Origin: Bryopsis sp. KO-2023
Taxonomy: Eukaryota > Chlorophyta > Ulvophyceae > Bryopsidales > Bryopsidaceae
Direction of reading: 5' to 3'
DNA: 64,000 nucleotides
Assembly (NCBI GenBank): GCA_030272585.1
Contig: BSYQ01000004.1
Location: forward strand, 2,356,001-2,420,000
The translations under genes were made by a program, and so were the position numbers. Positions 22,426 to 33,135 of this stretch are shown here, in pieces. Within the stretch, counting starts at the first letter, position 1. Each line of letters starts with the position of its first letter. A model generated the notes under the pieces. It was not told the DNA's origin, made no database searches, and saw only the letters and a list, made by a program, of their open reading frames with translations.

Positions 22426-25400
22426 AAAGGTCAAGGGCTGGAGAGTCCCTTGGCCGGAATGAGAAGGTAAAGGAGGATAGAAGAGGAGTGTGGGAGGGCC
22501 GGCGCAGCCACCCACACAAGGAGGCTACCAGGAGGAGGGTAGTATCTGTTTCAGGGAATCAGAACCCGGCAGGTGGTGTGTCTTGTGTAACCACACTGAA
22601 AGGGAAGGTTGGACATTCGGAAAACGCTGGGGAGGTTTTGTCAATGACAGGGTCTCTCGCAGGCAGGTCAGTGGATGAATTGGCGGGTACTCTGTTAGAG
22701 GCAGAGTCTCCTGCAAGTAGGTCAGTGGATGAATTGGCGGGTACTCTGTTAGAGGCAGAGTCTCCTGCAAGTAGGTCAGTGGTTGAATTGGCAGGTACTC
22801 TGTTGGGGGCAGAGTCTCTTGCAAGTAGGTCAGTGGATGAATTAGTGGGTGCTGCTCCAAAGGCAGCAGCAGTTGCTGGAATTTTGAAGGAGGTTTCTGG
22901 GAATGAGGAGGCTGGTAGGTCGAGTGTAACCACCACCTCTCAGGTCCCGGAGGCAGGAGGTGCAGGGCCAGGCGGGGCCACACCTGACCTGCATGGGTTT
23001 TCTGTGCATGTGAGTACTGACAGTGATCTGAGGGCAGACACTGCAGGCTCGTTTTCAGTGAGAGAGGAATCTGGGCTGGGCAGACCTAATGAAGTTTGCT
23101 TTCAAGGACATAGCTTAGATGAACCCCCACTTTTGAAGTTGAGAGGAGTCCATGGGGGGACTCAAGGGATGTTGAAGACCACAGGATCTGTGGCAGGACA
23201 TTTTTCTAGAATATTGATAGATAGTGGGGCAACTGACAATTTTGTATCTAAAGACTGGTTGTTTGAGAATGGCATTCAGACAGAAGTTACTGAGGTTGTG
23301 ACTGAGGTGCAATTAGCAGATGGTAAAACCTCAGAGAAAGTTGAAAAAGAGTTGCAGACCAGTGTGAAAATGGGCAAGTTTGTGTCAGAAGAGAAAATGT
23401 ATGCCATCACCTTAGGGAGATATGACCTGGTGTTAGGCATGTCATGGCTAAGCAAACACAACCCTGTCATAGACTGGAAGAAGAAACTTTTGGTCTTGCA
23501 AACACCTCAGGGAGCAGTCAGACTTAGGATGCAAACTGGTAGAGTAGAAGACTGCAGTACAGCAGAACTAGATCTGATGACTGCAGCAGAGTTCGCACAG
23601 GCTGCTCGCAAGGGCAGACCTTTGTTTTTACTTCATTTGAGAGAAGCGGATGTTGAGCATGCAATAAATGGGTTGGAAAGTACTGAAGCAGTGAAAGGCA
23701 GTTTTGAAGAAACAGTTTCAGAAGAAGAGGAACAGGCTTTGCAGTTGGAAAAAGAAATCAGAAAAGAGTTCCAGGATTTGTTCAAAGAAGAACTGCCTCA
23801 GGAGTTACCTCCTGATAGAGGTGTTAACCACAAGATAGAACTTGTGGAAGGGGCAGAACCGGTAAAGAAGGGACTTTACAGGGCTAGTTTTGCAGAAAGA
23901 GAAGAATTGAAAAAGCAGTTGGCAGAGTTGCTGAAGCAGGGTTTTATCAGACCTAGCAAGTCACCCTGGGGATCACCAGTTTTATTCGTTCCAAAGAAAA
24001 ACGGGAAGTTGAGAATGTGTGTCGATTTTAGGGCACTGAATAAACTGACAGTGAAAAACAGGTATCCTATTCCAAGGATTGAGGAATTGCTAGATCAGAT
24101 TCAAGGGGCTCGTTGTTTCAGTAAAATAGATCTCTGCTCAGGTTATCATCAAGTGCGGTTAGACCCTGCAGATTCGGAAAAGACGGCTTTTCGCACTAGA
24201 TATGGGCTTTATGAATATGTGGTTCTTCCTTTTGGGCTGACAAATGCCCCTGCCACCTTTATGAATACCATGAACCATGTTCTTCATGATTTCTTAGATG
24301 TTTTCTGCATAGTTTACCTTGATGACATTTTGATTTTCAGCAAGAATTGGGCTGAACACAAGGTTCACTTACAGAAAGTGCTACAGAGGCTGAGGGAACA
24401 GAAACTGTATGCTTCAGCTACTAAGTGTGATATCTGCAAGTTGCAGGTGGAATTTCTGGGGCATGAAGTGAGTGCTGCAGGTATACAGGTGTTGCAGAGC
24501 AAGGTGCAGGTCATCAGAGACTGGCCTCCCTTAACTTCGGTGAAGGACCTCAGATCCTTCCTTGGCCTGGCAAATTATTATAGAAGGTTCATCAAGGACT
24601 TCTCTGCCAGGGCTAAGCCATTGACTGCCTTGCTGAAGAAGGAAACAAGCTGGCAATGGACAGAAAGGGAAGCTGCATCAATGCAGGACATTAAGGAGGC
24701 ATTGATGTCTGCACCAGTGTTATTGGTGCCTGACCCAGGATTGAAGTTTGAAGTCACCACTGATGCTTCAGACTATGCTATTGGAGCAATCCTTACACAG
24801 GACCATGGACAGGGTCAGCAGCCTGTGGCCTACGAGAGCAGAAAACTGCAACCTGCAGAATTGAATTATGCTACACATGAAAAGGAGCTCTTGGCCATTG
24901 TACATGCACTGAAGGTGTGGAGGCACTATCTGGATGCTCAGGAGTTTGTGGTGCACACTGATCATGCACCACTGAAGTATCTTCAGACTCAGCCTCAGTT
25001 GTCCAAGAGGCAGGCAAGGTGGATGGAGACCTTGCAGTCCTTCAAGTTTGATATCAAGTACAGACCGGGAAGAGATAATGTGGTGGCAGATGCACTGAGC
25101 AGGGCCACACATCAGACTGCAGGGGAGCAGCCTGAGATCAATGCACAAGCAAGATTGGACCTGACCCAGGGGTTTCAGGAGGAGGTCAAGGAAGCTTATC
25201 GAAAGGACCCTTTGTGCAAGAAATTGATTGGGACACACTATAGACCAGCTCATGTGAAGTGGGATGGTCAGAGGCTTTGGAGAAGGGTTTGCAATACCTG
25301 GAAATGGTGGATACCTGATGCAGATGGGCTCAGGGAGAAGTTACTCCATGACTGTCATGAGTCAGCATTGGCAGGACATCTGGGCAGAAGGAAAACTCTG

Positions 25401-26612
25401 GTCAGAGTGCAGGAGCATTACTTCTGGCCACGCATTTCAGGCACAGTACAGAAGTATGTCAAGAATTGCATCCCCTGTCAGAGAAATAAGGCTTCTAATC
25501 AGAGGCCTTTGGGTAAGCTACAGCCTCTGCCTATTCCTGATGGCAGGTGGTCCAGTGTTTCAATGGATTTTGTAGGTCCTTTGCCTAAAACCAAGAAGGG
25601 GTCGGATTATTTGCTTGTGGTAGTGGACAGGTTCAGTAAGATGTTGCGTTTGATTCCAACCAAACAAACAGTGACTGCAGCAGGGGTTGCAGACTTATTC
25701 TTTCAGAATGTAGTTCGTTTCTTTGGGTTACCTCAAGAGATTGTTTCGGATAGAGACAGTCGGTTCACTAGTAACTTTTGGAGAGCTCTGTGGAAGAGAG
25801 CAAATACTCGATTGGCAATGTCCAGTAGTTATCATCCTGAGACAGACGGGCAGACAGAAAGGGCTAACAGAACTGTGCAGGAGATTCTGCGAAGTTATGT
25901 TGAGCCTGCAGGTGCAGATTGGGAGGAGCATTTGGCTGCTGCAGAGTTTGCTTACAACTCCAGCATCAATGCCACTACAGGATTCTCTCCCTTTTTCCTC
26001 ATGTATGGGCAGAATCCCCGAACTCCTGCAAGTGTTGTGGCAACTACAGCCTGCCCTGCGGTGGATGATTGGTGGACTACATGGCAGCAAGCTCTGCTTG
26101 ACAGCAGAGACAACATTGCTCAAGCTCAGGATCGACAACGCCAGGTGGCGGATCAAACCAGGCGGGGAGGGGGCTTTGAGCCAGGCCAAAAAGTTTTTCT
26201 GGCAACTAAGGACTTACCTCTGCCTGATGTTCTGAGCAGGAAATTATCTGCAAAGTTCTGTGGGCCATTTGAGGTGGTGGAAAGGCTGTCAGAGGTGGCA
26301 GTCAGGTTAAGGCTGCCAGGGCATTGGAGAATCCATGATGTGTTTCATGTGTCCAAGCTGAAGCCTGCCTTTATTGATCAGGAGGGCAGTTTTCCAGCCA
26401 GGAGGACACAAACACTGCAGCCTGAACCAGAGTTGGTTGATGGGCAAGAGGAGTACCTGGTGGACAGGGTTCTTGCAGAAAGGACTGTCAGGGGCAGGAA
26501 GCAGTACCTTGTCAGGTGGCAGGGTTATGATCAATCAGAGGACACATGGGAGCCTGCCAGAAACTTGCAAAATGCAATGGAGAAGTTACGTGAGTTTGAG
26601 GCAAGGAACTGA
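22410..26612 (+). CDS. pol: Pol polyprotein with chromodomain (Ty3/gypsy chromovirus)
   Basis: The open frame begins just after a TGA at 22407 and overlaps the end of gag by 16 nt; the first non-AUG candidate start is GTG at 22488. Domains in order: aspartic protease with DSGATDNFV; reverse transcriptase with FGLTNAP and YLDDILIFS; RNase H with TTDASDYAIGA; integrase with an HHCC zinc finger (HLGRRKTL ... CIPCQRN) and a D,D,E core (MDFVGPLP, SDRDSRF, SYHPETDGQTERANR); and a chromodomain at the C-terminus (YLVRWQGYDQSEDTWEP). The chromodomain typically guides integration to marked chromatin. All catalytic motifs look intact. Four 60-bp repeats lie near the N-terminus. Confidence 0.94.
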   Translation: MHGKLKRSRAGESLGRNEKVKEDRRGVWEGRRSHPHKEATRRRVVSVSGNQNPAGGVSCVTTLKGKVGHSENAGEVLSMTGSLAGRSVDELAGTLLEAESPASRSVDELAGTLLEAESPASRSVVELAGTLLGAESLASRSVDELVGAAPKAAAVAGILKEVSGNEEAGRSSVTTTSQVPEAGGAGPGGATPDLHGFSVHVSTDSDLRADTAGSFSVREESGLGRPNEVCFQGHSLDEPPLLKLRGVHGGTQGMLKTTGSVAGHFSRILIDSGATDNFVSKDWLFENGIQTEVTEVVTEVQLADGKTSEKVEKELQTSVKMGKFVSEEKMYAITLGRYDLVLGMSWLSKHNPVIDWKKKLLVLQTPQGAVRLRMQTGRVEDCSTAELDLMTAAEFAQAARKGRPLFLLHLREADVEHAINGLESTEAVKGSFEETVSEEEEQALQLEKEIRKEFQDLFKEELPQELPPDRGVNHKIELVEGAEPVKKGLYRASFAEREELKKQLAELLKQGFIRPSKSPWGSPVLFVPKKNGKLRMCVDFRALNKLTVKNRYPIPRIEELLDQIQGARCFSKIDLCSGYHQVRLDPADSEKTAFRTRYGLYEYVVLPFGLTNAPATFMNTMNHVLHDFLDVFCIVYLDDILIFSKNWAEHKVHLQKVLQRLREQKLYASATKCDICKLQVEFLGHEVSAAGIQVLQSKVQVIRDWPPLTSVKDLRSFLGLANYYRRFIKDFSARAKPLTALLKKETSWQWTEREAASMQDIKEALMSAPVLLVPDPGLKFEVTTDASDYAIGAILTQDHGQGQQPVAYESRKLQPAELNYATHEKELLAIVHALKVWRHYLDAQEFVVHTDHAPLKYLQTQPQLSKRQARWMETLQSFKFDIKYRPGRDNVVADALSRATHQTAGEQPEINAQARLDLTQGFQEEVKEAYRKDPLCKKLIGTHYRPAHVKWDGQRLWRRVCNTWKWWIPDADGLREKLLHDCHESALAGHLGRRKTLVRVQEHYFWPRISGTVQKYVKNCIPCQRNKASNQRPLGKLQPLPIPDGRWSSVSMDFVGPLPKTKKGSDYLLVVVDRFSKMLRLIPTKQTVTAAGVADLFFQNVVRFFGLPQEIVSDRDSRFTSNFWRALWKRANTRLAMSSSYHPETDGQTERANRTVQEILRSYVEPAGADWEEHLAAAEFAYNSSINATTGFSPFFLMYGQNPRTPASVVATTACPAVDDWWTTWQQALLDSRDNIAQAQDRQRQVADQTRRGGGFEPGQKVFLATKDLPLPDVLSRKLSAKFCGPFEVVERLSEVAVRLRLPGHWRIHDVFHVSKLKPAFIDQEGSFPARRTQTLQPEPELVDGQEEYLVDRVLAERTVRGRKQYLVRWQGYDQSEDTWEPARNLQNAMEKLREFEARN
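22664..22850 (+). repeat. 60-bp coding repeat at the pol N-terminus
   Basis: About three to four units of 60 bp each encode a variant of ASRSVDELAGTLLEAESP. The unit length keeps the frame. The repeat lies before the protease and corresponds to no pol domain I know. Confidence 0.8.
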
Positions 26613-26800
26613 AGGGACTTGACCAAGCAGAGGGGACAGGTCGATGTCTCTGACAGACTGAGTCGACGCTCGACAGAAACAGCAATAAGAGTGCAGTGTA
26701 CGTGAGCGAGAACCACCCAGCAAGTTACGCGCACAGAGCAAAAAGGAGTTATCGTTTGAGAGAAAAGAGTTCGTCGTTCCGTTTCGTTTTCGTTTACAAC

Positions 26801-27685
26801 ATGGATCAGCAGCCAACAAACCAGACCGCCCTTATCGTCTCAACCCCCGCCAGCAGCAGTGAACCAGCAGAGAGTACTCCTGTGGTTATCCCTGCGGCAG
26901 CGGTGGAGAAAACCGACGTGATGGAAAAAGAGGAAGTCTTGGATACGAAAGAGGGGGTTGATGCGTTTGAGGAGGCGGTGCAGGTCCTGCGGAAGAGGGC
27001 AGTCGACGCTGCTGAGTTGGAAAAGCTGAGGAGCAAGTGCCAGAAAGTGGAGCAAGAAAAGTTGAAGCTGCAAGGGTCCCTGAGTGATGCAGAGAGTGAG
27101 CTGAAAGCGTGGCGAGAGTGGGCAAAGAAGATGCCAAACGCGCGGTTGGATTCCGAAGGCGAGTCTGAGTTGTCCTTTGGCTTCCTGGACACAGAGCTCC
27201 CTGCACCAGAGCCAGAGAAACCTGCAGCAGGTCAGAGTGAGGCGTTGAAGGAAACGGGTCGTGGTTGTTCGCTTTGCTTCAAGACGACGCGATCTCTTGG
27301 GACACCCGTCCGGGAGCTTCCATGTGGGAAGCACAGGATATGTTGCAGGGACCTCTGTATCCAGAGACTGTGGTACGCCCCAGACGTGACGGTTGAAAGA
27401 ACGAACCCAGACGGAAGCTTGGAAGTGGTAGGGCGGCTCAGCGAAAACCGGAAGGGGGTCTCAGTGGAGGTGTCGAAGGAGTGCGGGCTATGTCAGCTGC
27501 GGAAGCACACGGTGATGGCGCCGAGAGTCCTGACGTCCCTGCGAATCGCTGTCGTCAATCCACCCCTGCCGACGCAACCAGCTTCCCCGGGACGAGCCAA
27601 CCGCGACTGCGTGCCACTTCGAGAGATCCGCTGGACGGTGCCCGCGCTTGCGCCAAAGAAGGGCGTGAAACGTCCGGCGACCTGA
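26801..27685 (+). CDS. Accessory ORF 3' of pol: coiled coil plus RING-like Cys/His domain (294 aa)
   Basis: This is an intact ORF on the element's strand between pol and the 3' LTR. Residues 1-50 are Ser/Thr/Pro-rich. Residues about 55-115 are a charged heptad-like helix, probably a coiled coil. A Cys/His cluster follows: C156-x2-C159, C175-x2-H178-x2-C181, C186, and C228-x2-C231, spaced like a C3HC4 RING finger. RING proteins often act as ubiquitin ligases; that activity is inference from spacing only. The tail is Pro-rich and basic. Chromoviruses normally lack a gene here. The ATG at 26801 is the first after the pol-ORF gap. It may be captured host sequence. Confidence 0.72.
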   Translation: MDQQPTNQTALIVSTPASSSEPAESTPVVIPAAAVEKTDVMEKEEVLDTKEGVDAFEEAVQVLRKRAVDAAELEKLRSKCQKVEQEKLKLQGSLSDAESELKAWREWAKKMPNARLDSEGESELSFGFLDTELPAPEPEKPAAGQSEALKETGRGCSLCFKTTRSLGTPVRELPCGKHRICCRDLCIQRLWYAPDVTVERTNPDGSLEVVGRLSENRKGVSVEVSKECGLCQLRKHTVMAPRVLTSLRIAVVNPPLPTQPASPGRANRDCVPLREIRWTVPALAPKKGVKRPAT

Positions 27686-28809
27686 GATAGGAATCGTCAG
27701 GAGGTGTGACCAGGACAGGAATCGTCAGGAGGTGTGACCATGGAAGGGTGAATTGTGAGATGTGAACTACATCTGAGAAAGAGAAAGATTAAAAAAAAAA
27801 AAAAAGGATTTGGACTCTGACTTCTATTATTATGGACTGATTGTTGGGCTGCAACAGTTCTGAAGGGAACTTGGGACTGTCCAGTATCTGGTGATCAGTG
27901 TGTTGGAGGTTGATGAAAATATTTATGGAATTTGGGACTGTCCAGTATCTGGTGATCAGTGTGTTGGAGGTTGATGAAAATATTTGTGGAATTTGGGACT
28001 GTCCAGCATCTGGTGATCAGTGTGTTGGAGGTTGATGAAATATTTGTGGCAGATAGGGCTGTCCAGTTTCTGGTGATCAGTGTGTTGGAGGAGGATGAGA
28101 ATCTTTTTGGGTGTTTTGTTTGATAATTTTCAGTGACAGAGTTTAACATTGTTGCAGTCACTTTACACTTAGTTGGGAGTGACTGAAATCTGAAAAGAAA
28201 CACAGTCAGGGTTCTTTGTGAAAGTTATGGTGTGCTAAGGTGCATCAGAGGTAGCAATTTTCAGTGACAGAGTTTTGCATTGTTGCAGTCACTTTTGCAC
28301 TTAATTGGGAGTGACTGAAATCTGGGAAATGCTTTTATTTTGATTTAAAAACATTAAGACAGAATCTGTGGGGATAAAAGGTTTGGGATGACAGAACAAT
28401 TTTGATGAAACCTTTTGTTGAAAAATTTGATGTTTGTCTCAGTTTCCCTTTATTAAGTAGAGGTGCAGAGAAAGAAACTTCAGAAATCAGGAACTGCATG
28501 AATTCTGTTGAGTAGAATGGAAGGTTGTACAAGTTTGTTTAGACTGCAGTCAGTTTCTTCCTTAATCTAGAATTACAAGAAGGGATGTTGGGTTCCTTAT
28601 TTGGTTGTGCTTTCAGATAAGAAGTATTACTGACAGGGATGTTGCAGAAACAGAAACTGGGTACAGAAAGTCCTTCTGAGTAGCAGTTATGATTTTTCAT
28701 TGGCAGAAGTTTGGACTAGGAGTTCTTCAGTCATATGGGTTTTGGTTAGCACTTACAGTTCCTTGGGTTTTTCCTTTTCTAAGTTGCAGTAGGGGCTACT
28801 GCAGTTCAG
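27686..28809 (+). repeat. 3' untranslated region of the Ty3 element with tandem repeats
   Basis: No gene is visible. A 28-bp unit (gaatcgtcaggaggtgtgac) occurs twice near 27690. A roughly 60-bp unit containing ctggtgatcagtgtgttgga occurs four times at about 27870-28100. A 40-bp segment with tttcagtgacagagttt and tgttgcagtcactt occurs twice, about 130 bp apart, at 28125 and 28255. Confidence 0.75.
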
Positions 28810-28820
28810 GTGGGGAGGAA
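28810..28820 (+). promoter_or_regulatory. Polypurine tract
   Basis: The purine run GTGGGGAGGAA (one T) abuts the 3' LTR. This is the expected place for plus-strand priming in an LTR retrotransposon. Confidence 0.75.
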
Positions 28821-29187
28821 TGTAGTGAATCGCCTGATTCAGGGCTCAGTAGGCCTGAATCAGGGGAGTTGACTGTAGGCTGGCCAGCTGGCAGTTCAGC
28901 AGGGATGGCTGCTGAACTGGCAGCTCAGTATGTTTTAAGATCTGACCTGACACAGTGAAGGGTCCACAGTGTCAGGTCATTAGTTGTCTGATCAGGGGAT
29001 CAGGTCTTGTCAGAGGTGCTGCGTTAGGGTATTTGGGGCAGCACCTCTTGGGGTTTTGTATCTTAGGTTAACTCTGTTTTAAACTAACTTTGGATTGAAC
29101 TTCCTCTTGTCTCGGTTCCAAGCTGTTTCAGGCTTGCAGTTCACAGCCAGCAGCCCACAATAGCGGTCTGCAGGCAGGTTCATTACA
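28821..29187 (+). repeat. 3' LTR of the Ty3/gypsy element
   Basis: This is a 367-bp copy of the 5' LTR, starting TGTAGTGAATC and ending CATTACA, with no base difference seen on reading. Confidence 0.95.
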
Positions 29188-32100
29188 AAGAGCAAACACC
29201 GAGTATGGTTTCTGTAACCAGCGGTGGTGCCTGGAGCATCTGAAGACAAACACTGACCTTGGTTTCTGTAACCGGCAGTGGGGCCTGAAAATACAAATGG
29301 TAACCGGGACAATGGCCAAAAGTTCAGTCAAGAGGAAAAGGAGAAACTGGGGGATAAATATGATATTGGAGAGTAGTGGGAGCCAGTGGTGATGGAGTCG
29401 AAGAACACATTCCAGTTAAGGCAGCAATGGAGTAACCTGAGGTGCTATTTGATGGTAGACAAATGACATATACCCAGACCAGCTCACATGGTGGTGGTGG
29501 AAGAAGTATGGACATTATGTGGCAGCTCATCAAAAGCGATATACAGTGTGGAGGTACTCATTGACTGACCTATCAAGGAGTCGCGAGATTGTGAAATCCG
29601 AAGAGTACATTGGAGGAGTATCTCAAGGCTAGGCCGGGGATACATGCTCAGCCTCGAATGTGTCTATTACAAGTCTACGTTGGGAAATGCCCAACAAGGG
29701 AAGAAGCGAGATATTAAGACCGGATCACAATGTATGGAAGGAGCAATGAAGATTGCAGCGGCACTTAAATGTGATATTCGAAACTGGAAGGAGTTTTTTT
29801 GGAAACCGCGAGAAGATTGGAAGATGGAAGAATAGAAGGTATCACGCGGGATACATGTGCATCAAAATGAAGACGATAATATTGCTGATCAGAAGAATGG
29901 TTGAAGAAACCAAAGGGAGCGAACAAAGTGAGGGAAGAATCATGGGAAGACGAGTGGAAAGCATAATACGGACATGGATTCTTCAAACTGCCGCTGAGGA
30001 TAGAAGTAAAGAAAAAAGGATTCATGTGGAAACCTACTGCAATATGGTCGGAGGAAGAGGATATACCTCCAAAGAAAAAAAAAACAGGTGGAGGAATCTA
30101 TGGAACTACCCGATCGAAAGGAAGATTCTACATGGTAGCGGACACTTGTTTGTGGGACTGTTGATACTATAACATCGCATACTATGAAGGAGTGCAATGT
30201 GTCGGGAAGAATGTTGTCTTGGTGAAGCTAGTGGCCGAGAAGGATTGCTGGACTGAACCAAGCGGTAGTGGCTGGACTACCGAGAAGCAAAAATTGGTGG
30301 TGCAATAAAGAGGCCGGAAACCTTGAGCGAGGATGGCATTTTCGGGTAGCAACTGTTTATTGTACGAAGGAGGGAGCTGGAACCTCGTCCAGCAAAGGGG
30401 AGGAGGATGTATCATGGAGGGAATGGTGTGATTATCATACGCAGCACGGTTTTTTCCCGACCTGGATGCGCGAAAGATAACCTATGAAACCGCAGCGATG
30501 CATCCATGGGAAGATGGATGTTATAAGCGCGAACATGGAACCATTCAAGCAGAAGGAAGGAGTAGATGATTGGCGAAGCGCGCTACCTTAAGAAATACTG
30601 TGGAGTGTGGTGGTGGAGTGACCAACTACTGCTGAAGTGATCCAGTAAAGCCAAATCTGCTGCTGCAACCTCTAAAACCAAGTGAGATCTCAATGAAAAT
30701 TGCCGGGCGACGTGGCCGAGTGCCAGTGACCCTTTTGCAAAGAAGATCACTTGGGTAACCGTGATTAAAGCTGGTGGTGGTGGAGGACAATTGGATGGGG
30801 GTGCCAACTCTACAATTGTGCCAGCATCAGTGATGATCAACACTTGACTGGAGCTCTGTATGATGAGGATTGAACATGTTTTTATGGACAGAGTGGATTT
30901 TTGGAAGGAATGATTAAACGTCCCTCAAGCATGTGTTTAAACCTTCGCTGGAGCGAAGTACATCTTGACCCTGCAGTCTAGGTGGTGGGTGAATGTGAAT
31001 TTGGTGACCACAGTCAGTGGGACTGAGGGGTAAAGGGAGTAATCAGACGGAGGTGGTACGACCCGACTATCCCGACAATTCCTTGGGCGAATTTCGAGCG
31101 ACTGTTGAAAGCCTACCCGCTATGTGTTCCAACCGTGATTGGCACTTGATTTATACCATTGCCATCACATGTTCCAGCATGGCGTGCGGTGATAAAAGGC
31201 TTTGGCTGATGACCAAAAGAAGGTGCTGAAGTGGAGAAATGCTGGAAGTAATGTGATTCTGGAGGAAGTGCCTTGTTCATCAAGCGTTAGCGAAAAGTAC
31301 TACTCAGAAGGAGTGGTTCCGGCGGAAGATAAGGTACTCACTACCGACGGAAATACTTTTGGCGAGCAGGTAGCGATTACATCATGTTTGCATCAGAACT
31401 GGAAAAATTCTCAGGAGCAGCACGCAAATTCTGATGAATGGAGTTTTGGAGTATATATACCCAGCGCGTTGTTGTATTTCCCGGAGATTTTCAGTTGGAT
31501 ACATGGATGAAATTCAAGCAAAATGATGGTAAAGAAATTCTGGTGGAGCAGAAGTCATCTACATGGAGTTGGTTACGCTCTTATAATCAGTTCGGACACC
31601 ATTGCCTAGCCGCTGTTTAGCGACGCCACAATGGCAGGTGTGCATTTCGGTAGCCTCAAGTCGAACTGAGTGTAGATACGTCAAGTATAAAATGGAGAGA
31701 AGGAAATCGCATGAGGGCTAAAGAAAATACACTGTCGAAAAGAAGCACGACCGGGTGACGACCGGTGGTGGCACCATATGTTTGGCACAAACCAATCGCT
31801 GGTGGACTTTTGCCGACGGGATGCTTTGGAGGATGGCAAACTATTGTGGAACGGTTGTCTTAAGAAGCAGCTGGTCCATCGGTGTTTTGTGGATTGGTGG
31901 AGACGGCGAACGTGGTGGTCAGTGCGACTTGTACATGCATATTTGTGCCGTGGAGGTGCAAATGGAATGCTATTCGACGATGAGGTTATCAAAGGGAGTC
32001 CCGATATGAGTAGGAGTATTTGTGTTATAAATAAAATGGAATACTCAGGGTTGAACGTCAATTCCCTCCGCAACTCGACACCTCTGATGGCGTGCTGGCC

Positions 32101-32670
32101 TGGAGTATGTTTGGCGAGAGTTCGCGGCCGAGTCATTCATCATGACGATGGTGGATGGATTACCTCAGATGTGGGATACATCTGGAGGCTACTGGATGGG
32201 AGGAAGCTATTATGCCTACCGGGCCCGGTCCGCGTGTAGAGCTGATGGACGGTATTGATGCGCTGTAAAGCGACCTACTCGTTCTCTACTACAAGGGACG
32301 CGTGTTCACTCCCGGTGACCGGTATTGACGATCGTAAAAACCTTTGGTGATATTGTGTTTTTGCAAGTTTTAAAACATCTGGTCAAGATGCCATGCGAAG
32401 AAATCACGACAGGTGGTGTCCGGACGCTGTCATCCGGAGTTGAAATGTTGTGTGCATCCGACACCAGTGCAACGTTTCCCTTGGTCAAGGGTTGGACAGA
32501 ATTGCGCACTGGAGCTGTCGAGGCAAACAAAGACTCCTCTTTTTGGGAGCTAGATGGTAATGTGTTTTTGAAGTAAAATACTCTGATGTTTTCACCACAT
32601 GCGGATAACCAAACACCCGACTGTAGACTATCTCGTGCGTTTGGGGTGGTGCTGGATGCCGCACGGTGGT

Positions 32671-33135
32671 CAGAGATAGGACTTGGGCCAAATTTTTGGT
32701 CCGACTCCGGTCCGGTCCGGTTACGGTCGGGTTACGGTCACCGTACTACGGCCGTAACTCCGTACCGTAACCGGAGTAATATGTTGTTTTTACGGTACGG
32801 AACAGGTACGGTATAACTACGGTAGGCCCTAAATCACCGTGAAGTAGCGTGGTTCAGTGCTAAAGCGTTAGGTTGCAGTCAGTAGGGTCGCGGGTTCGAA
32901 TCCCCCTGGGTTCTTTTGGAAACGCGGGACCCTGCGGGGGTCACTTTCTACGGTTTACGGTTGTTACGGCCGTTACGGTCGTTACGGTCCGGTACGGAGC
33001 GGTACGGAGTGGTACGGTGCTACGGTTACGGCCGTAAAAGTACGATTTTCTGACGAAAATTGTACTCCGGTTACGGTCCGGTTACGGTGGTTACGGTCCG
33101 GTTACGGTGACCGTAACCGTAAAGTCCTATCTCTG
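32671..33135. mobile_element. 465-bp hAT-type MITE with exact 8-bp target duplication
   Basis: The ends are CAGAGATAGGACTT and its complement AAGTCCTATCTCTG. The flanking 8-bp ACGGTGGT occurs at 32663-32670 and 33136-33143. The inner DNA is built of many copies of CGGTTACGGTC and its complement, so it would fold strongly. It carries no coding capacity. The 8-bp duplication and CAGAG-type ends place it with hAT elements. Confidence 0.88.
32841..32910 (+). other. tRNA-like segment (Cys-tRNA resemblance) inside the MITE
   Basis: GGTTCGAATCC at 32893-32903 matches the Pol III B box. TGGTTCAGTGC at 32850-32860 resembles an A box. The spacing and a central TTGCAGT resemble a GCA-anticodon Cys tRNA. 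The anticodon stem does not pair well, so this is a pseudo-tRNA or SINE head and not a working tRNA gene. Confidence 0.5.

Larger units (their letters stand above)
20012..29187 (+). mobile_element. Ty3/gypsy chromovirus LTR retrotransposon, apparently complete
   Basis: Two 367-bp LTRs bound a 9,176-bp element with the order: primer site, two small leader ORFs, gag, pol (protease, RT, RNase H, integrase, chromodomain), RING-like ORF, long 3' region, polypurine tract, LTR. The LTRs look identical on reading, which implies recent insertion. The main frames are open. No 5-bp target duplication is visible: ACCTC is on the left and AAGAG on the right. It sits between the divergent genes of the CACTA element. 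Confidence 0.93.

Noticed and set aside
24578-25253. Minus-strand frames within pol
   Set aside because: They are shadows of the strongly supported RT, RNase H and integrase coding on the plus strand.
32841-32910. A functional Cys tRNA gene
   Set aside because: The A and B boxes and GCA are suggestive, but the anticodon stem mismatches at three of five pairs and the segment sits inside a MITE.
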